DNA of 25,595 bases from Streptomyces sp. MMG1533 (lineage in GTDB: Bacteria; Actinomycetota; Actinomycetes; Streptomycetales; Streptomycetaceae): positions 1-25,595 of the forward strand of contig NZ_LGDG01000294.1 of NCBI RefSeq assembly GCF_001279775.1, read 5' to 3'. Position 1 is the stretch's first letter, and every line of letters starts with the position of its first letter. The position numbers were made by a program, and so were the translations under genes. The notes beneath the pieces were generated by a model. It saw nothing but the letters and a program-made list of their open reading frames with translations. It was not told where the DNA came from and ran no database searches. This document shows, piece after piece, positions 7,438 through 15,011 of this stretch.

Positions 7438-7878
7438 GTGCCACGGCACTCCACGCGGCTCGGCGGGCCGCCGCTCCGTCCGGAAACGACCCCCGAACAG
7501 ACCGAACGGCGATCGGTGTCCCACGAACCCGCCTACCAGGCACTCCGCCGCACCCACCGTCGATTCGGAGTGAGGGCGACGGCCGCCGCCGTCGGCGGAT
7601 TCCTGCTGTACGTCCTGCTGTCCGGGTTCGTGCCCGGCCTGATGAACCGCTCGCTGAGCGGCCACCTCACCGTCGGACTGGCCCTCGGCCTCGGACAGTT
7701 CGTGCTGATGGCCGTGATCGTGTGGCGGTACCTCGTCCACATGCGCACCCGCGTCACACCGGTCGCCCGCGGCCTGCGCGGACTCGCCCGCCACCAGGAG
7801 GAAGTCGCGGCCAGAGGGCGAGCGGCGGCGGGCCGTCCGCCGGTGGCCCCCGGAGCGCGGGAGTACCGCCCGTGGTGA
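7438..7878 (+). CDS. DUF485 family small membrane protein
   Basis: A 146-residue protein with two membrane spans (AAVGGFLLYVLLSGFVP and VGLALGLGQFVLMAVIVWRYLV) separated by a short loop, preceded by RRTHRRFG, the usual DUF485 entry. GTG 7438 is preferred because AAGAAGG ends 6 nt upstream. Proteins of this family are encoded just before acetate/organic-acid symporters of the ActP type and are thought to assist them. Here its TGA overlaps the symporter GTG (GTGA at 7875-7878), so translation should be coupled. A charged tail of about 40 residues follows the second span. Confidence 0.85.
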   Translation: MPRHSTRLGGPPLRPETTPEQTERRSVSHEPAYQALRRTHRRFGVRATAAAVGGFLLYVLLSGFVPGLMNRSLSGHLTVGLALGLGQFVLMAVIVWRYLVHMRTRVTPVARGLRGLARHQEEVAARGRAAAGRPPVAPGAREYRPW

Positions 7879-9464
7879 CGACCGGCGCCGCGGTCGTGGA
7901 CCGCTTCAGCCTGCAACTGACGCTCGTGCTCTTCCTGTCCGTGGTCGTGGTCACCCTGTTCACCGCGTTGCTGACTGCACCGCAACGCGACGAGATCAGC
8001 GAGTTCTACCTCGGCAACCGCACCATGACACCGCTGCGCAACGGGCTGGCGATGTGCGGGGACTATCTGTCGGCCGCGACCCTCCTGGGCAGCACCGGCC
8101 TGGTCGCCCTGACCGGGTACGACGGACTGCTGTACCTGTGCGGCACCGCCGTGGCCTGGATGATGGTCCTGCTGCTGATCGCCGAACCCCTGCGCAACGC
8201 GGGCAGGTTCACCCTGGGTGACACGATCGCGCTGCGCATGAGGCGCATGCAGCGACCCGTACGACTGGCCCTGGCCGTCTGCACGCTCGCCATCACCACC
8301 CTCTACCTGGTGGCCCAACTCGTCGGCAGCGTCGCCCTGCTGACCCAGTTCACCGGCGAACCCAGCGCCACCACCCGCACCCTGTGCGTCGTCGTCATCG
8401 GCACCATCGTGATCGTGTACGCCGCCATCGGAGGCATGCCCGGGGCCACGTTCATCCAGGTCGTCAAAGCCGTGATGTTGATCTCGGGTGTCACCGTGAC
8501 CGCGGTGATGGTGCTGAACCGCTTCGACTGGAACTTCGACGCCCTGCTCGCCGCCGCGGCGAACAACAGCGGCTCGGGAACACGCTTCCTGGAACCCGGG
8601 CTCCGCTACGGCGCCAGCACCACCAGCAAACTCGACTTCTTCAGCCTACAGTTGGCCATTGTCCTCGGCCTGGCCGCACTCCCGCACGTGATGATGCGAC
8701 TGCTCGCCCCGAAGTCGGGCAGCGTTCTGCGTTCCTCGGTGGTGTGGGCCATGGGCCTGGTCAGTCTCGTCTGTCTGGCGGCGGGCATTCTCGGCCTGGG
8801 CGCCACCGCCGTCGTCGGCCGGGACACCATCGCGCAGACCGACCGCAAGGGAGACGCGGCCGTCCTGCTACTGGCGCACGACCTGGGCGGCGGTGTCCTC
8901 ACCGCCCTCCTGTCCTGCCTGGCCTTCGTCACACTCCTGGCGGTCGCGGCGGGCCTCACCCTGGCCGCCGCCTCCTCCCTCGCTCACGACCTGTACGGCG
9001 AGGTGATCCGCAAGGGCAGGGCGAAGGAGACGGAGGAACTGGCCGTGGCCCGGCTCGCGGCGGTCGTCATCGGTGTCCTCGGCATGCTGCTCGCCCTGGT
9101 CTCCTGGGGCGCCAACACGGCCACCCTGGCGTTCCTCGCCTTCGCCATCGCCGCATCCGCCATCCTCCCGACACTCGTCTACACCCTCTTCTGGCGGCGC
9201 TTCACCGGACAGGGCGCCCTGCTCAGTCTCTGCGGCGGCCTGCTGTGCTCCGTACTGCTCGTCGTCTTCTCACCCGTCGTCTCCTCCTCCCCCTCCTCGC
9301 TCTACCCGTCCGCCGACTTCGCCTGGTTCCCGCTGCAGAACCCGGGCCTCGTCTCCATCCCGGCCGGCTTCCTCCTCGGCTGGCTCGGCTCGGTGCTGAG
9401 CCGACCCGAAATGCCGGAAACCTACGACGATTTCGAGGTCCGCACCCTCGTCGGAGTCGACTAG
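7872..9464 (+). CDS. Sodium:solute symporter family permease (ActP/MctC-like)
   Basis: A 530-residue inner-membrane permease with about 13 hydrophobic segments. Family marks are EFYLGNRTMTPLRNGLAMCGDYLSAATLLGSTG near the N-terminus, YAAIGGMPGATFIQVVKAVMLI in the middle, and ALPHVMMRLLAPKSG, the unwound sodium-site helix region of acetate-type members. The DUF485 partner and these motifs point to short monocarboxylates such as acetate, pyruvate or propionate. GTG 7872 and 7875 are both possible starts; GGGAG (7859-7863) is 8 nt before the former. The preceding gene overlaps it. A carboxylase for acyl-CoA lies some 6 kb away, with no sign of shared control. Confidence 0.92.
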   Translation: MVTTGAAVVDRFSLQLTLVLFLSVVVVTLFTALLTAPQRDEISEFYLGNRTMTPLRNGLAMCGDYLSAATLLGSTGLVALTGYDGLLYLCGTAVAWMMVLLLIAEPLRNAGRFTLGDTIALRMRRMQRPVRLALAVCTLAITTLYLVAQLVGSVALLTQFTGEPSATTRTLCVVVIGTIVIVYAAIGGMPGATFIQVVKAVMLISGVTVTAVMVLNRFDWNFDALLAAAANNSGSGTRFLEPGLRYGASTTSKLDFFSLQLAIVLGLAALPHVMMRLLAPKSGSVLRSSVVWAMGLVSLVCLAAGILGLGATAVVGRDTIAQTDRKGDAAVLLLAHDLGGGVLTALLSCLAFVTLLAVAAGLTLAAASSLAHDLYGEVIRKGRAKETEELAVARLAAVVIGVLGMLLALVSWGANTATLAFLAFAIAASAILPTLVYTLFWRRFTGQGALLSLCGGLLCSVLLVVFSPVVSSSPSSLYPSADFAWFPLQNPGLVSIPAGFLLGWLGSVLSRPEMPETYDDFEVRTLVGVD

Positions 9465-9645
9465 AGGTCTTCGAGACGTTTGGGCCGAGAAGTCGTAGAA
9501 GAGTGGGTCAACATACGGTCGGTCCATTCCTCTGTTCCTTTGCGGGCGGATGGCGAATATGTGGAGTTTTCGTTTGCTGACCATGCGGAAGGGGTGCGCA
9601 GGTTGTGCGGTGCGGCTCCGGAAAGCCCAGTCGCTCGATGCGGGC

Positions 9646-9674
9646 TTGCGACAACAACATTTGTGCAGTACTTA
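9646..9674 (+). promoter_or_regulatory. Leaderless-type promoter of the YceI gene
   Basis: TTGCGA (9646-9651), exactly 17 bp, then TACTTA (9669-9674). The ATG at 9683 begins 8 nt after the -10, where transcription would start, so the mRNA may be leaderless. The remaining 180 bp between the symporter gene and this promoter are less GC-rich and hold no gene I can support. Confidence 0.55.
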
Positions 9675-9682
9675 GGTGAATC

Positions 9683-10339
9683 ATGAATTTGTTCAGCCGC
9701 GGCACCCCGTTCCGCCGCCCGGAGTCCGCCGCTCCCAAGCACCCCGCCGCGTCACCGGCTGCGGCCGCCGCAGTCCTTCCCGATCCCGCACGGGCGCGCC
9801 TGAGCGGGGAATGGGTCATCGACCCCGCCCACAGCAGGATCGGGTTCTCCGTGCGGCACGCCATGGTGACCACCGTGCGCGGAGCCTTTACGGATTACCA
9901 GAGCCGCCTCTACTTCGACGGCCGCGAACCCGGCCGCTCGCAGGCGGAAATCATCATCAACACCGCCAGCGTCGACACAGGTGTGGAACAACGGGACGCC
10001 CACCTGGTGGGCCGCGACTTCCTGGACGCCAGGACCTACCCGCGCATGCGTTTCACCAGCACCGCAGTGGAGCTCGCAGACGCCGACGTCTACCGCATGA
10101 CCGGCGACCTCACCATCAGGGACACCACTCGTCCCGTTGTCCTGGAACTCACCTACATAGGCCACGTCACCGACCCCTTCGGCTACGACCGTGTCGGCTT
10201 CGACGGCACCACCACCATCGACCGCTCCGAATGGGGTCTGACGTACAGCACCAAATTGGCCGAAGGCGGCGCCATGGTGAGTGAAAAGGTGCGACTCCAA
10301 TTCGACATCGCCGCAATCCGCACTCCGCCTGTCGGCTGA
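9683..10339 (+). CDS. YceI family lipocalin-like protein
   Basis: A 218-residue protein of the YceI family, beta-barrels that bind isoprenoid or fatty-acid-like lipids. The domain spans about 42-214: GEWVIDPAHSRIGFSVRHAMVTTVRGAF at the start, then SVDTGVEQRDAHLVGRDFLDARTYPRMRF, LTIRDTTRPVVLEL and DRSEWGL, all family signatures. The first 40 residues are Pro/Ala-rich with no signal peptide, so the product is probably cytoplasmic, which is usual in actinobacteria. AGGTG five nt before the ATG could also act as a ribosome site. It converges on the esterase gene, with a tandem repeat between them. Confidence 0.93.
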   Translation: MNLFSRGTPFRRPESAAPKHPAASPAAAAAVLPDPARARLSGEWVIDPAHSRIGFSVRHAMVTTVRGAFTDYQSRLYFDGREPGRSQAEIIINTASVDTGVEQRDAHLVGRDFLDARTYPRMRFTSTAVELADADVYRMTGDLTIRDTTRPVVLELTYIGHVTDPFGYDRVGFDGTTTIDRSEWGLTYSTKLAEGGAMVSEKVRLQFDIAAIRTPPVG

Positions 10340-10374
10340 CGGATCCCGGACCCCGGATCCCGGATCCCGGATCC
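10340..10374. repeat. Five tandem 7-bp CGGATCC units
   Basis: Directly after the YceI stop there are five head-to-tail copies of CGGATCC; the second copy reads CGGACCC. The unit contains the palindrome GGATCC, so single strands can fold back. It lies between two convergent genes and may act as a shared terminator or be a slippage-prone array. Confidence 0.8.
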
Positions 10375-10388
10375 CGGCCTCCGTCCGG

Positions 10389-11504
10389 CTACCAGCGCAG
10401 CGGAAGGCCGGCGAGGTGCTCGTCGAGAAGGCCGGAGATGATCCGGTGGTCGTTGAGGGACGGGTGCCAGTCGCAGCCGAGGTGATCCAGGCCGGGATCG
10501 TCGTAGTACCAGTGGCGGACCCGGTCGTCGCCCTGCCGGTTGCGTTCCTGGACGATGCGCAGGGCGGTCCGGGCGAACGCCGTGGTGTTGTCGAGGCGGG
10601 TGGCGCTGACCACGATGAAGGTCCTGCGGCCGTAGCGGACGCGCAGCTTGTCGAGGAAGCCCTGACAGGCCGTCTCGTAGGCGGCGACCAGCTCGTCCTC
10701 CGTGCTCCAGCGCTCGCCGGGATTGAGCGGGGTGGAGAAGTCGTTGATGCCCAGACCGACCACGACGACCTGCGGCCGCCAGGTGCCGGGATTCCGCCAG
10801 ACATCGCCGTCGACGTGCAGCAAGGCCCGATCGTAGTAAGTGCGGAAGTCGGTATCGGGGCTGCTGCCGTTGTAGTTGCGGACCACGCCGCGGCCGGAGA
10901 AGGCGTTGATCTGGTAGTCGGCATGGAGGCTTCGGGCGGTGAGGGCGCCGAAGGCGAGGTCGGCGTTGCTGTTCCGGTTCACGCCTCCGTTGCCTGAACA
11001 GTCGCGCGTGCCGGAGACATTGCCGTAGCCGGCGGTGAAGGAGTCGCCGATGAACTCGATCTGCCGGCTCCGCGCCCGGGGTCCGGGGAGGATCGCGCCT
11101 CCGGGAGCGGCGACGAACCCGCCGAACCGGCCTGCGGCCCACGGGCTCTCGGTGCGTTTGACGAGCCGCACGCCGTGCTCGGTGTTCGGGAGGCCGTCGA
11201 TCCAGGAGACGGTCCGGCCTGGAGTCACCATCGTGGCGAGGGTAGTTCCGTCGATCTGGACGTCGTAGTCGTTGTCCGAGTCGTCGAGGACGATGCCGAC
11301 ACCGGTACCGCGGAACCGCCCCTCGAAGTAGATGCCGGGCCAGGTGTACTGCACCCACCCGTCGCCGGCGCTCTTGACCCGGCCCACCGTGTGGTAGCGG
11401 GCCCGCGCGCCGGATGCCTGCGAGGGGGAGGCGACCGCGGCGACGACGCCCGCAGCGGCGGCCGTGACCAGCGTCCTCCTGGATAAACGACCAGGCGTGT
11501 GCAT
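10389..11504 (-). CDS. Secreted SGNH/GDSL esterase, carbohydrate esterase family 2-like
   Basis: A 371-residue exported esterase. ATG 11504 follows AAGGAGG by 5 nt. LSRRTLVTAAAAGVVAAVASPSQA is a signal peptide of Tat type. A beta-sandwich-like domain follows (about 35-140, with GVGIVLDDSDNDYDVQIDG), then the SGNH hydrolase domain from about 148: EFIGDSFTAGYGN (nucleophile Ser155), VVGLGINDFS (Asn254) and CDWHPS (Asp345, His347). The order jelly-roll then SGNH is that of CE2 acetyl esterases, which remove acetyl groups from xylan or gluco/mannan. A perfect CebR-type box sits about 31 nt upstream of the start, tying expression to cello-oligosaccharides. Confidence 0.9.
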   Translation of the reverse strand: MHTPGRLSRRTLVTAAAAGVVAAVASPSQASGARARYHTVGRVKSAGDGWVQYTWPGIYFEGRFRGTGVGIVLDDSDNDYDVQIDGTTLATMVTPGRTVSWIDGLPNTEHGVRLVKRTESPWAAGRFGGFVAAPGGAILPGPRARSRQIEFIGDSFTAGYGNVSGTRDCSGNGGVNRNSNADLAFGALTARSLHADYQINAFSGRGVVRNYNGSSPDTDFRTYYDRALLHVDGDVWRNPGTWRPQVVVVGLGINDFSTPLNPGERWSTEDELVAAYETACQGFLDKLRVRYGRRTFIVVSATRLDNTTAFARTALRIVQERNRQGDDRVRHWYYDDPGLDHLGCDWHPSLNDHRIISGLLDEHLAGLPLRW

Positions 11505-11534
11505 GTGGTCCTCCTTGACGGTGCCGGAACGACA

Positions 11535-11548
11535 TGGGAGCGCTCCCA
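11535..11548. promoter_or_regulatory. CebR operator
   Basis: TGGGAGCGCTCCCA is a perfect 14-bp palindrome identical to the operator of the LacI-family repressor CebR/CelR of Streptomyces and Thermobifida, which releases DNA on binding cellobiose or cellotriose. It lies 30 nt upstream of the esterase ATG (minus strand), a position fit for blocking transcription. The divergent plus-strand gene begins about 250 bp away. Confidence 0.85.
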
Positions 11549-11567
11549 CCCCCGAGTGTTATCGAAA

Positions 11568-11578
11568 GTGACCGTCAC
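11568..11578. repeat. 11-bp palindrome next to the CebR box
   Basis: GTGAC-C-GTCAC is a perfect inverted repeat about 20 bp from the CebR box on the upstream side of the esterase gene. It may be a second operator or part of the promoter. The rest of 11579-11799 shows nothing further. Confidence 0.25.
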
Positions 11579-11799
11579 ACACGCCTCCGTCAACCCCTCG
11601 CGAGAACATCTTCACCTCACGCGCGGACCGGGGCCCGGCCGTCGGTGGTCCCATGAGATCGTTGGCCATCCGATCCGGGAGGCGTCGGTCCGCCCGATCG
11701 CGTGGCACCGGTGCCACGGGCGTCGGGATGCGAGCCGGCCGGCCGTGACGACCATGGAGAGAGGGGCAGGGCAGGGACCCGAAGTACGCAGGGAGACCG

Positions 11800-13230
11800 A
11801 TGACACCGTGCACGCGGAACACGGAACCCCGGGGGATTGCCCGACGCATCATGAACGCGACCCGAACCACGAGCGCGGCGGAGCCGGACGGCTCCGACAG
11901 AGACGAGGGGTCGGCGCGCGCCCTGGCCCGGCTCGCCATGCTGTGCGTCGCCGGTGCCGTCGCGGCAGTGGTCGCGGGTGCCGGCCAGTGGTTGATCCTG
12001 CTGCTCGGCCTGGCCGGACTCGCCTCGGTCGGCGCGGGCATCTGGTGGGCCCTCGCGCACCGGGGAGCGGCGCGTCTGCTCGGTGCCCTGTTGGCCCTGG
12101 CCGCGCTCGTGGGCGTCCTGGTCCTGTACGCCGTATCGGGCCTGTGGCTGGTGGCGGTGACCGCGTTCGCCTCGTGGGCGGCGGCGCTGGCCTGTGCCAG
12201 GAGCGCGTTGCGGCACCTGCGCAAGCCGCACGGCGTACGTTCCCGTTCGGCTCGGCCTCCCCGCCGCCCGGTACTGATCATGAATCCGCGGTCCGGGGGC
12301 GGGAAGGTCTCTCAGCACGGGCTGGTGGAGCGGGCCGAGGCCCTGGGGGCCCGGGTGATACTGCTCGACCTCGACGCCGACCCGGACCCCGTGGCGCTGG
12401 CTCGACAGGCCGTCGCCGAGGGCGCGGATCTCCTCGGCGTGGCGGGCGGTGACGGCACGCAGGCCCTGGTGGCAGGTGTGGCGGCCGAGCACGGTGTGCC
12501 GTTCATGGTCCTGGCGGCCGGGACCCGCAACCACCTGGCCATGGACCTGGGTCTGGACCGCGACGATCCGGCGCGCGGCCTGGACGCCCTCTCGGACGGC
12601 GTGGAACTCCGCGTCGACCTGGGCGACGTGGCCGGGCGGCCGTTCGTCAACACGGTCTCGTTCGGCACGTACGCGGAGATAGTGCAGAGCCCCGACTACC
12701 GGGACGCCAAGGCGGCCACCGCGCTCGACCAGCTGCCGGACCTGCTGGTCGGAGAGGCCGGCACGTCCCTGGAAGTCCAGACCGACGAAGCCCGGCTGCA
12801 CGCCCCGCAGACGTTGCTGGTGAGCAACAATCCCTACGTCCGGGCCGATCCCCTCGGCGGCGGGCGCAGACCGCGGCTCGACGGGGGCACGCTCGGCGTG
12901 ATCGCGATCCGGGTGGAGGGCGCGGCGCAGGCCGCCGAACTGGCGTTGCGCGGCGAACGGGCCAGCAGCATCACAGCGCTGACGTCGCGTCGCGTGATCG
13001 TCGAGGCCGACGCGGAGCTCATCCCGGTGGCAGTCGACGGCGAAGCGCTCACCCTGCCCCCTCCCGTGGTGTGCACGGTGCGTCCCGGCGCACTGCGTGT
13101 ACGCGTGCCCAGACATCGTCCCGGCGCCTCGTACGTCGCCCCGTCCGTCGACTGGAGGCGTGTGGTCCGCCTCGCGCTCGGCCACGCCCCCCTCCCGTCC
13201 CGCAAGAACCAGGAGCAGAGCAATGCTTGA
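11800..13230 (+). CDS. Diacylglycerol kinase-like lipid kinase with N-terminal membrane region
   Basis: A 476-residue membrane-bound kinase. Residues about 43-135 form three or four hydrophobic segments. The catalytic DAGK/YegS fold starts at about 157: VLIMNPRSGGGK, then AGGDGT (215-220) for nucleotide binding, LAAGTRNHLAMDLG (239-251) and NTVSFGTYAE (284-293). It should phosphorylate a lipid such as diacylglycerol or a sphingoid-like base; the substrate is not readable. ATG 11800 is chosen for GGGAG just upstream. The PAP2 phosphatase gene overlaps its last 8 bp, so the two are co-translated. Single-chain PAP2-DAGK fusions are common in Streptomyces; here the parts are separate and in reversed order. 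Confidence 0.9.
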   Translation: MTPCTRNTEPRGIARRIMNATRTTSAAEPDGSDRDEGSARALARLAMLCVAGAVAAVVAGAGQWLILLLGLAGLASVGAGIWWALAHRGAARLLGALLALAALVGVLVLYAVSGLWLVAVTAFASWAAALACARSALRHLRKPHGVRSRSARPPRRPVLIMNPRSGGGKVSQHGLVERAEALGARVILLDLDADPDPVALARQAVAEGADLLGVAGGDGTQALVAGVAAEHGVPFMVLAAGTRNHLAMDLGLDRDDPARGLDALSDGVELRVDLGDVAGRPFVNTVSFGTYAEIVQSPDYRDAKAATALDQLPDLLVGEAGTSLEVQTDEARLHAPQTLLVSNNPYVRADPLGGGRRPRLDGGTLGVIAIRVEGAAQAAELALRGERASSITALTSRRVIVEADAELIPVAVDGEALTLPPPVVCTVRPGALRVRVPRHRPGASYVAPSVDWRRVVRLALGHAPLPSRKNQEQSNA

Positions 13231-13798
13231 CCGCCCGCCGCCGGAACACCGGGCCCAGCGAGGCCTGATGCGTGATCTCGCCGCCCTCGACCAGGCACTC
13301 TACGAGGCCGTGACGGTCACCAGGACGCCCGCGTTGGACTCGGCCCTGCGCCAGTTGTCGGCGGCGGCGGACCACTCCAAGATCTCCTTCGTGGTCGCCG
13401 GGCTCCTGGCGTTGCGTCCGGGGCGCTCGCGCCGCGCCGCCGCTCTGGGCCTCGCCGCCATCGGCGTCGCCTCGACGACCGCCAACCTGCTCGGCAAGCG
13501 TCTGGTCCGCCGGCCACGGCCCCACCGCGCCGAGGACTCGCCGTTTCCGGGGCGGCACGTGCCCATGCCGGCGTCCGCGTCCTTCCCCTCGGGCCACACG
13601 GCCTCGGCCGTGGCCTTCGCCGCGGCCGTGGGACCCGCGTTTCCGGCCGCCACGGTTCCCCTCGGCCTGCTGGCCTGCGCGGTGGGCTATTCACGGATCC
13701 ACACCGGCGTGCACTACCCGGGCGACGTCGTCGCCGGCGCCGTACTGGGAACAGGTGCGGCGGCCGCGGTCCTCGCCGCCTCCCACTGGGACGATTGA
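13223..13798 (+). CDS. PAP2 family membrane phosphatase
   Basis: A 191-residue integral membrane phosphatase of the type-2 phosphatidic acid phosphatase superfamily. All three signature motifs are present: KRLVRRPRP (92-100), PSGHTAS (122-128) and SRIHTGVHYPGD (157-168), with His125 and His164 as the expected catalytic pair. Four or so hydrophobic segments surround them. ATG 13223 overlaps the stop of the kinase gene, with AGGAG 7 nt upstream. With the kinase next to it, the pair could cycle phosphatidic acid and diacylglycerol, or act on undecaprenyl-type lipid phosphates. Confidence 0.92.
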   Translation: MLDRPPPEHRAQRGLMRDLAALDQALYEAVTVTRTPALDSALRQLSAAADHSKISFVVAGLLALRPGRSRRAAALGLAAIGVASTTANLLGKRLVRRPRPHRAEDSPFPGRHVPMPASASFPSGHTASAVAFAAAVGPAFPAATVPLGLLACAVGYSRIHTGVHYPGDVVAGAVLGTGAAAAVLAASHWDD

Positions 13799-13799
13799 G

Positions 13800-13960
13800 C
13801 AGGACCGCTTTCCGCCCCAGCGCGTCCACCCCGGTCACCGGGTCCGTACCGGCGTGAATGCCGCTGCCGTAGGAGAGCGGATCACCGGGAAGTCCTGGAC
13901 GATCCGCTTCTGCGCGTCGTTGTACAAGCGGTGCGCCGCGGCCGGGTGGGTCGTGCTCGG
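13800..13960 (-). pseudogene. C-terminal remnant of a family-5 (peptide/nickel type) ABC solute-binding protein
   Basis: On the minus strand, LYNDAQKRIVQDFPVI is a typical near-C-terminal stretch of SBP_bac_5 lipoproteins (commonly ...AQ..I..DFPVIPLYY...). One base is missing at about 13883, and in the next frame the sequence goes on as PLSYGSGIHAGTDPVTGVDALG. No upstream domain, start or stop is present, and the piece abuts the 3' end of the PAP2 gene. It must be left over from a deleted transporter gene. Confidence 0.6.
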
Positions 13961-13996
13961 GGTGCGCGCAGCCGGCCCGGCGAACAGCCCGGCAGG

Positions 13997-14863
13997 TCAG
14001 GGGAGCGCGGTGGCGGTACGGCCACCTGTGACGCGCAGAAGGTCCAGTTTCCCGGCGTCGCCGCTTCCGGTCGCTGCCGTGTAGGTGACCATGCGCAGGT
14101 CCGCGCCGGGGACGATGAGGACGTCGCAGTCGAGCCGGATGTCGCCGATCTCGGGATGCCGGATCGTCTTGCGGTCGGTGGTGTGCTGGACGGCGGCCGT
14201 CTGCGTGGCCCAGTGATGGGCGAAGGCGTCCGACTCTTCTCGCAGTTCCCTCACCAGACGGTCGAGCGGGGCGTCTGCGGGATAGCGGGAGGCGGCGTCC
14301 TTGAGGTCGGCGACGATCGACGCCTCGAAGGCGTCCTGCCCGCGCTCGGACCGGACGGGCAGCATCAGGTCGTGGGCGACGCCGTTGCCGAACAGGGCGC
14401 GGGCGAGGTTGCGTTCGGCGACCGGAAGGACGCCGGCGTCGCCGAACAGGGCGGTCCACGGGGTGTTCCACCACACCAGCGTCCAGTCGGCGGTGAACAC
14501 CCCGATCGGGACGTCGCCCAGGCGCGAGGCAAGCCGTTGGATTCCCGCGGGCACATGGGTGCTGACCGTCCCGTCCTGCGGTGGCAGGAGCCCGGCGCTG
14601 CGGTACAGCTGGTCGCGCTCGGCGCGGGAGAGCTGAAGGGCCCGGGCGAGGGCGCCGACGACCTGGTCCGAGGGGTGCTTCGCGCGTCCCTGTTCCAGGC
14701 GCAGGACGTAGTCGACGGACAGCCCGGCCAGCTGCGCCAGCTCCTCCCGGCGCAGTCCCGGGGCACGACGGCCGTCCGTCACGGTGAAGCCGGCGTCGGC
14801 CGGGGCGAGGCGGTCGCGCCAGGCGCGCAGGAGTGCGGCGAAGCCGGAGCGGGAGGAAGCCAT
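13997..14863 (-). CDS. XRE-type helix-turn-helix regulator with MmyB-like ligand domain
   Basis: A 288-residue transcription factor. The N-terminal helix-turn-helix (about 8-92) contains RRAPGLRREELAQLAGLSVDYVLRLEQGRAKHPS, the hallmark of this large actinobacterial group. The C-terminal MmyB-like PAS-type domain (about 105-280) includes VPIGVFTADWTLVWWN, RNLARALF and HPEIGDIRLDCDVL; such domains are thought to bind fatty-acid-like or other small ligands. ATG 14863 is preferred because similarity starts at once; the frame stays open upstream without meaning. The gene is divergent from the short-chain dehydrogenase 148 bp away, a very common pairing in which the regulator represses the dehydrogenase. 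Confidence 0.92.
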   Translation of the reverse strand: MASSRSGFAALLRAWRDRLAPADAGFTVTDGRRAPGLRREELAQLAGLSVDYVLRLEQGRAKHPSDQVVGALARALQLSRAERDQLYRSAGLLPPQDGTVSTHVPAGIQRLASRLGDVPIGVFTADWTLVWWNTPWTALFGDAGVLPVAERNLARALFGNGVAHDLMLPVRSERGQDAFEASIVADLKDAASRYPADAPLDRLVRELREESDAFAHHWATQTAAVQHTTDRKTIRHPEIGDIRLDCDVLIVPGADLRMVTYTAATGSGDAGKLDLLRVTGGRTATALP

Positions 14864-15011
14864 GGGTTCATTCTCGCCGCCCGGCGCCGCCTCAGCCTGG
14901 GTACTGCCGGTCCTGGTGACGGGGACGGCACTGGTTGGCGTCGGCGCCGGCGGCGAACGTGGAGCCGCGCCCAAGTCGGGTGCCGTCGGCAGACCGGTCG
15001 AGGAGCCTTCC
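14864..15011. promoter_or_regulatory. Divergent promoter region of regulator and dehydrogenase
   Basis: The 148-bp gap must hold both promoters and probably the regulator's site. An inverted pair, TGCCG and CGGCA, lies around 14906-14931 with related flanks. I cannot place -10/-35 boxes with confidence. Confidence 0.4.

Noticed and set aside
9480..9686. A 68-codon plus-strand frame before the YceI gene.
   Set aside because: It runs through the YceI promoter and start, begins with TTG without a ribosome site, and resembles no family.
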